The notes beneath the pieces were generated by a model. It did not search any database. It was given only the letters and a program-made list of their open reading frames with translations, and was not told the origin of the DNA. From the NCBI RefSeq assembly GCF_003131185.1, contig NZ_QFFU01000015.1:62001-126000 (forward strand): a stretch of 64,000 nt of DNA, in the 5' to 3' direction. The translations under genes were made by a program, and so were the position numbers. Each line of letters opens with the position of its first letter. Within the stretch, counting starts at the first letter, position 1. This DNA comes from Pseudomonas ovata. GTDB lineage: Bacteria > Pseudomonadota > Gammaproteobacteria > Pseudomonadales > Pseudomonadaceae. Positions 44,292 to 52,918 of the stretch are shown piece by piece.

Positions 44292-44452
44292 GGTGGCAGG
44301 GCTTGGCCGCCTATGGATATGGAGTTGCGTAAGACGTCGTTGCGGGTGTTTTTCCGCATCTGCGTGTTATGGCGACTGTACAAGGGACACCTTCGGGTGT
44401 GCCGGGTTTTGACTCCATATTCCGGTCGGCCAACCCTTGTGCAGTTGCCACC
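44292..44452 (+). ncRNA. Candidate structured RNA leader upstream of the DUF6124 gene
   Basis: About 160 nt fold back through nested stems. GGTGGCA (44292-44298) pairs with TGCCACC (44446-44452), GGG plus TTGGCCG (44299-44309) with CGGCCAA plus CCC (44427-44436), and ATATGGAGT (44317-44325) with ACTCCATAT (44412-44420). Inside are TGCGG/CCGCA (44341-44345 with 44354-44358) and an ACACC-TTCG-GGTGT tetraloop hairpin (44387-44400). A further CCGGGA/TCCCGG hairpin (44279-44293) would compete with the outer stem. It ends 55 nt before the DUF6124 start codon. Function and family unknown. The rest of 44138-44291 shows no gene. Confidence 0.55.
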
Positions 44453-44507
44453 CAATGCGTTTGGCCGCGCGGTGGTGGCGACTCCAATCAACATCACGGA
44501 GTCAACC

Positions 44508-44774
44508 ATGAAAAAGATCGTCCCCGACCCACCCGTTCCACCCCGGCGCCCTCTGCCGCCGTCCCTGCTCACCTATGAAGCGCCGCTCACCCATGCCTCG
44601 GAATTGCTGCAGTGTGCCTACGCCACCGCCTATGAATGCGCCGACAGCCTGCAAGGCCAGCGGCGGGCCCTGGCGTTGTCGACCACGCACCTGATCACCC
44701 AGGCGCAGGACCTGATCGACCTGATCATCGATCACCTGCAGATCGATACGCCGCCACCGCCCACCCCCGAGTAG
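44508..44774 (+). CDS. DUF6124-type small protein
   Basis: A protein of 88 residues from the ATG at 44508 (GGAG seven bases upstream); the open frame further left runs through the structured leader and is not preferred. It begins MKKIVPDPPVPPRRP and continues with HASELLQCAYATAYECADSL and LIDLIIDHLQ. This is the recurring pattern of a Pseudomonas-specific protein family known to me as DUF6124: an N-terminal KKIVPDPP and a helical ELLQCA core. Function is unknown. The C-terminus is proline-rich. A LuxR-type HTH gene follows. Confidence 0.82.
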   Translation: MKKIVPDPPVPPRRPLPPSLLTYEAPLTHASELLQCAYATAYECADSLQGQRRALALSTTHLITQAQDLIDLIIDHLQIDTPPPPTPE

Positions 44775-44780
44775 CGCCTT

Positions 44781-44815
44781 GGGCGCAGGTGCGTGCCGTA
44801 GCCGCGCCTGCGCCC
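44781..44815 (+). terminator. GC-rich hairpin after the DUF6124 gene
   Basis: GGGCGCAGG (44781-44789) and CCTGCGCCC (44807-44815) form a perfect 9-bp stem just after the stop codon. No run of T follows on the plus strand (GGTGTCATTTCTG), so termination may be partial. Confidence 0.4.
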
Positions 44816-44893
44816 GGTGTCATTTCTGTCAGGTTCCAGCCGCCGCGCGACGGGTTAAGGTGAAGTCCGGTTTTCATGGACGAGGAACCTGTA

Positions 44894-45136
44894 ATGAACC
44901 ACATCGAAACACACGCCTGCCCCGACACTGAAACGGTGCACCTGACCCCCAAGGAACACGAAACCCTGCACTGGGCCATGCTCGGCAAGACCGCCTGGGA
45001 AATCGCCCGCATACAAGGGCGCAGCGAGGCGGTGATCAACTTTCACCTGAGCAATATTCGACGCAAGTTCGGGGTGTGCAGCATGCGCGCGGCGGTGGTG
45101 AAGGCGATTGAGCAAGGGGTTGTGATAATGCAGTAA
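44894..45136 (+). CDS. Stand-alone LuxR-type helix-turn-helix protein
   Basis: A protein of 80 residues from the ATG at 44894 (GAGGA seven bases upstream). Almost the whole protein is a GerE/LuxR DNA-binding domain: LTPKEHETLHWAMLGKTAWE, then IARIQGRSEAVINFHLSNIR and RKFGVCSMRAAVVKAIEQGV. No autoinducer-binding or receiver domain is attached. Such short LuxR-type proteins act as orphan regulators. It converges on the RHS gene and lies nearest to the large paralogue cluster, which makes it a candidate regulator of that cluster, by position only. Confidence 0.88.
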   Translation: MNHIETHACPDTETVHLTPKEHETLHWAMLGKTAWEIARIQGRSEAVINFHLSNIRRKFGVCSMRAAVVKAIEQGVVIMQ

Positions 45137-45160
45137 ATGACTGCCAGCCTGATACGCAGT

Positions 45161-45195
45161 AAAAAGCGTGAACGGCAAGGTGTAACCGTTCACGC
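45161..45195 (-). terminator. Rho-independent terminator of the RHS gene
   Basis: On the minus strand, seven bases after the RHS stop, GCGTGAACGG and CCGTTCACGC form a perfect 10-bp stem with a 10-base loop, followed by TTTTTACT. This is a standard intrinsic terminator for the leftward operon. The plus-strand copy also lies just after the LuxR-type gene. Confidence 0.85.
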
Positions 45196-45202
45196 CTGTC
45201 TA

Positions 45203-48200
45203 TTACTGGTATTTTATTTTGGCTCGAATAGCCCTAGCCTCTCTCATAGCCAGATAGGCATCTTGTTTTTCCAGTGCCTGCTGGGTCGTTGTTGGAGGAC
45301 GACGATTAGGAACCGGAGCGGCAGTTGGATTTAGATTTTCTTCCAACATTGCCTTTAAGCGAATATTCATCTCGGCGCGCGAATGCCGGGTGATTCCTTG
45401 CTTGCCAAGGTTTTCAGAAAGAAAATAAGATTCATCTTTCAGAGTCTGATGAAATTTTGATGCATCCTCGACATTTCTAGTCGCATTCATGAGCGCCTTC
45501 TGCGATCCCTCTTTAGCTACCAAGCCAGCTTTAACTTTACTCAGCCGTTCAACCTTCTTGCCTTGTGCACTGACTAGTTCCTTAGACATTGCAACATCGG
45601 CTTTTTTGATTTTAGAAAGCCTTGAACTACCGTTAGCTGTCGTCCTGAATATGTCTGGAATGTTCTGAGCTATTTCTTTTCCCCTGAAAAACCTGATGAG
45701 CCTACCCCACGGACTGTGCCCACTCGGATCCACCTGATTCACCGGATCCCCACCACAATACATATACGCATTCACCCCACCCTCTTCAAACGGGCTGAGG
45801 TTGTCGGGGCTGTGAAAGCGCATCAGCACCGGGTTATACGCCCGGTAGCCGTTGCCCAGCAGTTGCCAGCGGGTCGCAGGCTCGGTGAATTCGCCGTTAT
45901 ACCCCACCGAGCCTTCAGGCTTTGGGACGCTGTGGCCATAGGCGGTGTAGCGATGCCCATCGACACCGTCATTGTCGAGTTGACCCAGCACACTGTTATT
46001 GGAATCGGTCGCCAGCAATTGCGGCTCGTCGCTGCCGTGCTCGGCCAGCAGCTGTTCGGCGCCGCGCAGGTAGGACACCTGGCCTGCGTCACTCACGCGG
46101 GTGGTCAGTTGCCCGCCACAGTAGAAGCGCTGATCGTCATCCTGGCCACTGAGTGTGTCCAGTGGGTCGTAGCGGTAGCCGCCGCCACCGCCCGGCCCGC
46201 TGACCGAGGTCAGGCGGTTGAGGGCATCGTAGGTCAGGGTGCGTTCGGCCTCGTCCTGGGTCAAGTTACCGTCGGCATCGTAGGTCAGTGCGATCTCTTG
46301 CGGGTAATTGGCGCCCTGGTTTTTGATATGGACCAGTTGCGCCGGATCGTCAACCGAGTAGGTATAGGTGGCCATGTTGGAGCCTTCGGCAAACCGGGTC
46401 AGGACATTCTTGAAATTGTCGAGCCCGTCAAAGGTGAAGGTCTGGTTGACGATGACATTGCCGTAGGGGTCTACCGGGGGCTGGCTGCCGGTGCAGTCGT
46501 ACCGTTTCAAACGACCGCGCTTGTCGTATTGGTAAAGCTCTTCACGCAGTGTATCTGCGCCTTGCATGAGGGTACGCTGGCGCACTTCGTCGGCTTCGTT
46601 CCAGTGCTGTTCAAGGGACTGCACAACACCATTGAGGTTGAAGGTGCGCCGTTTTTCGCGGTCAAAGTCGTCGTATTCCAGCTCGGTATGCAGGTATTGA
46701 CCGCTGGCGCTGTCTGCGGTTTCGGTCTTCATCAGGCGACCGAACACGTCGTAGGTGAAGTGCGCCGTGGTGGTGACCAGGGTGGTGTTGTCCAGCCGCC
46801 CCTGAGTGTCATAGACATTCAGCTGTTGCTGGCCGAGCACATCGGTGTAGGTCAGCAGCCGCCCCAGGCGACTGTAGCGATAGAACATCTGGTAAGCGAC
46901 ACCGTCGCCGGACTGGCGGGTTTCACTCTTGAGTTCGCCGGTGCTGAAGTACTCGCGGCTCAGGCTTTCGCCCTGCTCCTGGCAACTGATCAGGCGGGCG
47001 TTGTGTTCGTCGTACTCGTACAGGGCGGCCACGTTGCCAGGCAAATGCCGCAGACGCGGCTCTTCACTCAGTTGCAGATCGTATTCATAGCCAATGACCT
47101 GGCCGCTGGTGGTGGTAACGCTTTCGGGCTGGCGCTGGCCGGGTAGATAAGTGAACACTTGCTCACGGCCACCGGTGATGGCACGGGTGCGCCGGTCCAG
47201 CCCGTCGAAGACCTGTTCGCCCAGCAACGATTGCTTGATCCCGTCCTGAACCCGGATGCTCACCGGCAAGTCTTCACTGCTGTGCGCCGCGTAGGTGCGC
47301 GACACGATGCTGCCGTCGGCCAGGGTGTTGTCGAGCAGACGGTCGAAGGCGTCGTAGCCGAAGCGGGTGATGCGCGCCACGCCATCGACCATTTGCGTTT
47401 CTTCATGGGTACGCCCCAGGCCGTCATAGGTGACTGTCTCAAGACTCACCGATGTGCCCGCCGTGTCAGTGCGTTCGATGCGGGTTGGCTTTTCGAACAG
47501 GTTGAACCAGGTTTCGGTCTTGCCGCCGAGGCTGCCATCGCTGCCTTCACGCCAGCTGCACTGGATCGGCCCCAGGGACTGGTCGGTGCCGATGGGGTCG
47601 GTTTGTTCGACGGTTTTCACCCCGTCCGGGCCTGTCTCGCTGAACGATTGGCCCCAGTCGTCGTAAGCAAGCCTGCGGGTCAGGGCCAGTTGTCGATCAT
47701 CGAGCCAGTCGAATTCGGTTTCTTCGACCAACTGCCCCCAGGCGTCGTATTCGGCGGCATAGATCTGCCGCGGCTCACTGGCGCGGCCAGGGGTGTCGGC
47801 ATCGTCGCGCGCCTCGAAGACCACCCGGTTCAGGCCATCGAAACGTGAGGTGGTCCTGACCTGCTTGACATCGATGACGGTCTGCTCGGCTTGCTCGCCG
47901 GCGTTGGCGCACAAGGTGTAGGTGTACTGGCGCGCGGCTTCGAATGCCGTACCCGGCGCCACGGTTTCCCGGGTCACCCGCCGCAGTACATCGTACTGGT
48001 AGCGGATTTCCACATCGTTGTCGTCACGGTTCAACAAGGGTTCGCCATTGAGCAATGAATGCTCCAGGGTAATCACCTTTTGTTGACCATCGAAGCCGCT
48101 CAGGGTCTGGACGGTGTGCAATACGCTCTGGGCGAAGGCCGGGCTGTCTTCGATGCTGTAGGCATAGTGGGTGCAGGTATCCAGGCCATTGAGGGTCAGG

Positions 48201-49813
48201 GTCTGCTGTTCCAGCTGGCCATGCAGCAAGGCCACGGCCGGGGCATTGATATAGCTGAAGGTGGTGGATTGCAGCGCTTGCTCGGCGCTGCCGTTGACCT
48301 GCAGCAGGGTTTCACTGTCCTGGGTCAGCCAGTCGGCCAGGCCACTGCCGTCGAGGGCCGGCAAAGCCACATAGCGGTAGCGCGTGCGTAATACCGGCGC
48401 GCAGCCCTCACCCGCTGCCGGGGTCACCGTCAGTTCCTTGAGTTGACGCACAAAGCCCTCGGGGTCGGCCGGGCAACCGTCCTGCGAGCCGTCGGCGGGG
48501 TACCAGGTACGGGTTTCGGTCACGCCATTGGCCTGCTGCTCGCGGGTGAGGTTGCCGTAGGCGTCGTAGGCGCTGGTGACTTTCTCGGTGCGCTGGCGGG
48601 TTGCGTCGTTTTTCAGGCTCCAGCGGGTGTCGACTTCCTTGGGCAACTGGCAATCGCTGGGTTGCTCGTAGAAAGGCTTGCCGGCCAGGAGGCCATAGCG
48701 GGTCTCAATGTCCTTGACCGCATTGCCCTGCTCGGTGTGCTCCTGGGTCAACAGGTGAAACTGATTGAAGGTGCGGGTGATGGCACGCGACACGCCGTCG
48801 ACCACCTGGCTTTCGGTGCTGGTATAGGCGTAAGACCCTACATATTTGTACAGGTTGTCCAGGCCGTCGTCGTCCCAGCCAATGCTCAGGCCGGCACCCA
48901 GGAAATTTTCCGGGCTGTAGGTGTAGCTCACATCGAGCGGCGGTTGCGCAAAGCCCGGCTCGATGACATGCCGGGTTACCCGTGGCAGGTTGTCGCGGCC
49001 AGTGCTTCCAGGAAAGGGGTGCCCGCTGTCCTCGTAGTAAAGGCGTTCACGTGCACCGGTAGGTGTCTCGACCGAAACGATGCGCGGGTGTTTACCGTAG
49101 ATCGGGTCATACTCGAAGCGCCAGCTGGCCAGGTTATCGGTGGGTAATGTGATGCGCTTGACGGTCGTGTCGCCGTCCAGGGTCATGCTGAAACGTGCCA
49201 GCGGCCCACCGTCGGGACCGGCCGTCGGGCCCAGCAGCAGCACGACTTCGTTGCTGGCGCGCTCGATGCTCAGCAGTGGCTGGCCGGCCTGGTCCTTGAT
49301 CACCTTCAGCAACGGCCACTGGTTGTCGAAGACCACGTACTCCAGCATAAGCTTATGGCCTTCGGGGGCGTGGATCGTTTTGGGCACGGCAAACACGCTG
49401 CCCTGAGGCTCAAGAATCTCCACCAGGCCGGACTTGTGCATCACCCGGTACTGCTCGGGGCTGTCTTGTTTGTATAAATGAAAGCTGTCGATTTTCTGTT
49501 CTTTCATCACCAGCCGGTCAGCGCCTTGCGTGCCGGTGATCTTGAAGCTTTCACCGCTGCTCAGGGAGATGATGCTTTTGTCGCGCGCGTACTGCGACAG
49601 CTGCAAGGACCAGCCAAGGCCCAGGCCGCTGTCGACGGTGTTGAGCGGGTTATATGAGAGCACCAGCGGCAGTCCCGGGCCGCGCAGTGCGTTGGCCTTG
49701 ACCTCGGGCAGGCTGATCGACACCGTGTACTGCCCGGTGCGCGGGTCGACGCCGTTGCTCAGGAAGCTCATGAAATTGAATGCATTGGAATGCACTGAAG
49801 TGGAGGTCGTCAT
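45203..49813 (-). CDS. RHS-repeat protein with AT-rich variable C-terminal tip
   Basis: A protein of 1536 residues. The N-terminus (NAFNFMSFLSNGVDPRTGQY, then PLVLSYNPLNTVDSGLGLGW) is that of free-standing Pseudomonas RHS proteins; there is no signal peptide, PAAR or SpvB domain. YD/RHS repeats such as YDAYGNLTREQQANGVTETR and YEYDEHNARLISC run through about residues 400-1260. The RHS core ends YNPVLMRFHSPDNLSPFEEG...NAYMYCGGDPVNQVDPSGHS near residue 1365. The last 167 or so residues are unlike the core, lysine-rich, and encoded by visibly more AT-rich DNA (45203-45705), as for swapped toxin tips. I recognise no toxin family there. It is the last gene of the leftward cluster. Confidence 0.92.
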   Translation of the reverse strand: MTTSTSVHSNAFNFMSFLSNGVDPRTGQYTVSISLPEVKANALRGPGLPLVLSYNPLNTVDSGLGLGWSLQLSQYARDKSIISLSSGESFKITGTQGADRLVMKEQKIDSFHLYKQDSPEQYRVMHKSGLVEILEPQGSVFAVPKTIHAPEGHKLMLEYVVFDNQWPLLKVIKDQAGQPLLSIERASNEVVLLLGPTAGPDGGPLARFSMTLDGDTTVKRITLPTDNLASWRFEYDPIYGKHPRIVSVETPTGARERLYYEDSGHPFPGSTGRDNLPRVTRHVIEPGFAQPPLDVSYTYSPENFLGAGLSIGWDDDGLDNLYKYVGSYAYTSTESQVVDGVSRAITRTFNQFHLLTQEHTEQGNAVKDIETRYGLLAGKPFYEQPSDCQLPKEVDTRWSLKNDATRQRTEKVTSAYDAYGNLTREQQANGVTETRTWYPADGSQDGCPADPEGFVRQLKELTVTPAAGEGCAPVLRTRYRYVALPALDGSGLADWLTQDSETLLQVNGSAEQALQSTTFSYINAPAVALLHGQLEQQTLTLNGLDTCTHYAYSIEDSPAFAQSVLHTVQTLSGFDGQQKVITLEHSLLNGEPLLNRDDNDVEIRYQYDVLRRVTRETVAPGTAFEAARQYTYTLCANAGEQAEQTVIDVKQVRTTSRFDGLNRVVFEARDDADTPGRASEPRQIYAAEYDAWGQLVEETEFDWLDDRQLALTRRLAYDDWGQSFSETGPDGVKTVEQTDPIGTDQSLGPIQCSWREGSDGSLGGKTETWFNLFEKPTRIERTDTAGTSVSLETVTYDGLGRTHEETQMVDGVARITRFGYDAFDRLLDNTLADGSIVSRTYAAHSSEDLPVSIRVQDGIKQSLLGEQVFDGLDRRTRAITGGREQVFTYLPGQRQPESVTTTSGQVIGYEYDLQLSEEPRLRHLPGNVAALYEYDEHNARLISCQEQGESLSREYFSTGELKSETRQSGDGVAYQMFYRYSRLGRLLTYTDVLGQQQLNVYDTQGRLDNTTLVTTTAHFTYDVFGRLMKTETADSASGQYLHTELEYDDFDREKRRTFNLNGVVQSLEQHWNEADEVRQRTLMQGADTLREELYQYDKRGRLKRYDCTGSQPPVDPYGNVIVNQTFTFDGLDNFKNVLTRFAEGSNMATYTYSVDDPAQLVHIKNQGANYPQEIALTYDADGNLTQDEAERTLTYDALNRLTSVSGPGGGGGYRYDPLDTLSGQDDDQRFYCGGQLTTRVSDAGQVSYLRGAEQLLAEHGSDEPQLLATDSNNSVLGQLDNDGVDGHRYTAYGHSVPKPEGSVGYNGEFTEPATRWQLLGNGYRAYNPVLMRFHSPDNLSPFEEGGVNAYMYCGGDPVNQVDPSGHSPWGRLIRFFRGKEIAQNIPDIFRTTANGSSRLSKIKKADVAMSKELVSAQGKKVERLSKVKAGLVAKEGSQKALMNATRNVEDASKFHQTLKDESYFLSENLGKQGITRHSRAEMNIRLKAMLEENLNPTAAPVPNRRPPTTTQQALEKQDAYLAMREARAIRAKIKYQ

Positions 49814-49847
49814 GATGGTTTACCTGTCATCCTTGAAGGTCATCATG
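49811..49847 (-). promoter_or_regulatory. Hairpin with CAAGGATG loop covering the RHS start codon
   Basis: CATGATG (49841-49847 on the minus strand reading) pairs perfectly with CATCATG (49811-49817), which contains the RHS start codon. An inner ACCT/AGGT pair presents CAAGGATG (49828-49835) in the loop. CANGGAYG is the core of the RsmA/CsrA recognition sequence. This would hold the start closed and offer a repressor site. Confidence 0.5.
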
Positions 49848-49972
49848 CAGGGTCAGGACTTATCGTCGCGTGGCGGCGCGCAACCCGGCGGCCGGATGGC
49901 CTCATCTGCCGGTCCGGTTGCCGCAGGGCGCGCCTTTATCGATGTCCTTGTCCTGCGCGCAAGTGAATCAGC

Positions 49973-52873
49973 TTATCGGTTAGTCAATATCAGCTCGTTG
50001 CGACGACCCGCGCTGCCGAGCGCACCGAACGCGATCCTGAGCTTATGGGGATTGCCGAGTTCATCCCGAAGCAGGAAATTCATATGGTCGTGGAATTTCC
50101 AACGTTCAGGATCTTTAGGGTCCTTATAGGCAACATCGTCGGTGCGGTGCAAACTGATGACCAGGGCACCTGGTTCCGGGTCCGGAAGGTTTTCCGGTAA
50201 GTCCTCGGTAACGGAGTCACCAAAAATACTTTCCGTCAGAACAGGATCAATCCTGATATTTACACCTCCCGCTGGATGTACAGGGTCCTGGAACTGGAGC
50301 CCTGTCCAACTGAACATGGTTTCCCAGGCAGCCTCACTTTCCCAGGCGATCAATGCAGTCGGTATGTAACTGCCTGCATACTGAGTCGGACTCACCACCT
50401 CCATTCTCACAAACCTTACCCACCCGCCCGAGCGATCGTGATATTTAAGGGTCCAGTAATCAATCGTGCGCAGATGCAAATGGAAATCATCATCGGGGTT
50501 GCTGCCATCGCCCCTTCCACCGGCCACGCGCTCGCGCTTGAACTCGTATTCCGATGCCGCCGGAACCGGGACCCTGGCAGGGATGATCTCGACAGTACCG
50601 TTGCTGCGCTCTAACGAATCCCACTCTTTTTCGGTAGCGGAGGCCTTGAATTTGGCATAGAAGCTGGAGGCTTGATTAGCCGGGGCACGGGTGTGCAGAT
50701 AAAACGTCCTGGTCCTGGTCGACGCATTATTGGCCGGCAGTATCGGCGGGGCCAGGCCTGACGGGCTGGCAAGTTCAAAGCGGTTAGGTTTATCACGCAC
50801 ACGCCAGAGCTCAGGGTCGTCCTCAGGAATGCCATCGTCCTCTTCCTTGAGCTCAAGGATAGGTTGCAGCTCCTGATGGGAGATGGTATCGACCAGTTTC
50901 ATCGTATTGAGCTCCTGCATGCTCAAGGGAACCGGCTTGTCATCGACTAATGCGGTTTCCACGATGACCAGAATCTGCAACTGCTGGTAGCCATTGGCAA
51001 GCAATGATCCGTGTGCCGGATCCACAGCGCCTACAACCTTGACTTCGAAGCGAACGAGTTCCTCCCAGGCAGGCTCATCCACCTGGTCATACAGTTCGAT
51101 CACGCTGTAGCCGTTGGCAAACACCACGTCGTTGTGGACCACTTCGCACTGCACCACGCTTGCGAGCGTGCTGCTATCGTCGGGTGCTGTGAACAAGCCG
51201 TTGGCATCGACATTGCCGCGCCCGCCAATGACCCGCCAGCGCCTGGGCAAGCCTGCCAGCACATCCGCGTCGGAATGCAATTGCACCGTTGACGCGCTGG
51301 GCACCTTTGAAACGTGGTAGGGCTCGGTCGCCAGCAGGAGCTGGCCGCTGGCGAACATCAGCGTCGAGGCTGTGGTCGCGCCGCCTTGCACGTCGACCTG
51401 CTGGCCCAGCAAGCTTTTGCGCCGTACATGCGCGGCCGCATCGAACACTGCGGTATTGGCGCCAAGCTGGGTCACCCGGCCATGCGCGTTACCGCGCAAC
51501 GACCAGTGCAGGTCCGCACCGCTGGCGTCAAAGCCGGTCATGCCGATCGGCTGGTCCAGCAAGGCGCCACTGTAAGAGCCGACTTGCGGTGTCGCCGCCA
51601 GGTTGTCATAGACCACCGTGACCAGCGCAGAGGTGCTGTAGACATAGTTATCCACTTCATAGTCGGCAGTCACCAGTACATGCAGCAACTCATGGCCCAT
51701 CTCCGCGCGCGACACGGCCTGGTAACGGCCGTTGGAGATGGTGCCGTGGTTGACAGGCAAGCGACCTTCAAAGCTCACTGCATGCCATTCGCTGGCCGGC
51801 ACCACAGCCCCCGAGGGGCCATAAAGAGTGAAATCCACACGACCACCGGCCTGAACGGTGACAAATGCCGGTTCCAGGCGAGTCTTGATCAGAGGCGATT
51901 CGATCCGGCCGAAGTAGCAGTGTTCATTGAGCAAATCGTCTGTCTTCGGAATCTCCACGAGCGGCTGGAAAAAACCTCCATGGGAAAACCGCAGGCTGGG
52001 GATCAGCATCTCTCTGATCTCTGTGGGGTACAGGCTGAAATGGTACCTGTGTATGAGCAGCGATGCGGTCAACCCGCCCTGGTCATCCCAGTCAGTATCA
52101 CTGGGGATCAGGTAAGGGAAGTCAGACGACACTGGAAAGGTGCCCTCACCCACATCGGCCTGCAAGCGCATCAGCAGCAATACAACACCGTCACCATAAT
52201 TATTGGCGCCCTTGACACGGGCACCCGGAGCGGCCTGAGTCAGGATGCGAAAGCTCTGCACCGTCAGAGGGCCTAGCCTCCACAGCTCCAGCATGGCCAG
52301 GTTAAGCGTTCTGCGCAGCGGTTGCAGGCTGGCGAAGTGTCGCTTGAACAGGTCAGCCAATTGCCGGTTGACCGCTTCGTCGCGACCGGCAAGGTTACAG
52401 GTGTATTCGATGGCATCGCCTACATCGAGCGTGACCCGCCCCTGGCGATCAACTTCACCGATCACCTGGTGCAGGTCAATGGTCATCACCAGCTTGAACC
52501 CTTGCCCGGCCACGCTATAGAGGGTGTGCACAAGGGGCGGCGCACTGGTCGATACGCGACGTATGCTGAAGCGCCCGCTCTCGAAGCTCATTGTCAGCGT
52601 GGCCTGCGAATCGGTCAGCGAGGCGGTTTCGAAGGATAACAGCGGCGGGCCCAGCTGGATGTCATGTAACCGGGCGACCAGCCCGTCGCCGCCGCTCAGC
52701 GTCAGCTCGGTGTCGACCGTCACGTGTTCGGCCACTGCATAATTCTGGATAAACTGTTGCTGGAGCACCTGGTTAAGCACGGTTCGGCTGAGGACGGCAA
52801 CGGCGCCCCAGCCCTGGTTGATCTCGCCCTCGGCTTCGATGATCTGTTCAAGTTCTTTCAATGTGTAGGACAT
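49973..52873 (-). CDS. Large paralogue 5, possible P-47/TULIP-like protein with Ig-like segments
   Basis: A protein of 966 residues, no signal peptide. The N-terminus INQGWGAVAVLSRTVLNQVL followed by QQQFIQNYA is the divergent form of the GWD...VN...LL opening shared by the cluster. GPPLLSFETASLTDSQATLTM and FPYLIPSDTDWDDQGGLTAS match equivalent motifs of the others. Residues 330-620 contain Ig-like strands, including RGNVDANGLFTAPDD. The C-terminal 300 residues, rich in Asp, Pro and Trp, have no counterpart in the sister proteins and replace the usual tail. The start at 52873 has GAGTG but no hairpin at its ribosome-binding site. Function unknown; P-47 resemblance is inference. Confidence 0.6.
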   Translation of the reverse strand: MSYTLKELEQIIEAEGEINQGWGAVAVLSRTVLNQVLQQQFIQNYAVAEHVTVDTELTLSGGDGLVARLHDIQLGPPLLSFETASLTDSQATLTMSFESGRFSIRRVSTSAPPLVHTLYSVAGQGFKLVMTIDLHQVIGEVDRQGRVTLDVGDAIEYTCNLAGRDEAVNRQLADLFKRHFASLQPLRRTLNLAMLELWRLGPLTVQSFRILTQAAPGARVKGANNYGDGVVLLLMRLQADVGEGTFPVSSDFPYLIPSDTDWDDQGGLTASLLIHRYHFSLYPTEIREMLIPSLRFSHGGFFQPLVEIPKTDDLLNEHCYFGRIESPLIKTRLEPAFVTVQAGGRVDFTLYGPSGAVVPASEWHAVSFEGRLPVNHGTISNGRYQAVSRAEMGHELLHVLVTADYEVDNYVYSTSALVTVVYDNLAATPQVGSYSGALLDQPIGMTGFDASGADLHWSLRGNAHGRVTQLGANTAVFDAAAHVRRKSLLGQQVDVQGGATTASTLMFASGQLLLATEPYHVSKVPSASTVQLHSDADVLAGLPRRWRVIGGRGNVDANGLFTAPDDSSTLASVVQCEVVHNDVVFANGYSVIELYDQVDEPAWEELVRFEVKVVGAVDPAHGSLLANGYQQLQILVIVETALVDDKPVPLSMQELNTMKLVDTISHQELQPILELKEEDDGIPEDDPELWRVRDKPNRFELASPSGLAPPILPANNASTRTRTFYLHTRAPANQASSFYAKFKASATEKEWDSLERSNGTVEIIPARVPVPAASEYEFKRERVAGGRGDGSNPDDDFHLHLRTIDYWTLKYHDRSGGWVRFVRMEVVSPTQYAGSYIPTALIAWESEAAWETMFSWTGLQFQDPVHPAGGVNIRIDPVLTESIFGDSVTEDLPENLPDPEPGALVISLHRTDDVAYKDPKDPERWKFHDHMNFLLRDELGNPHKLRIAFGALGSAGRRNELILTNR

Positions 52874-52918
52874 GACGGTATCACTCGCTAAATTTTGTAG
52901 GCACTGGCCTGACCCGGG

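Noticed and set aside
44313..44507. N-terminal extension of the DUF6124 protein through the leader
   Set aside because: The stretch is better explained by its RNA secondary structure, and ATG 44508 has a good Shine-Dalgarno sequence and gives the family's typical start.
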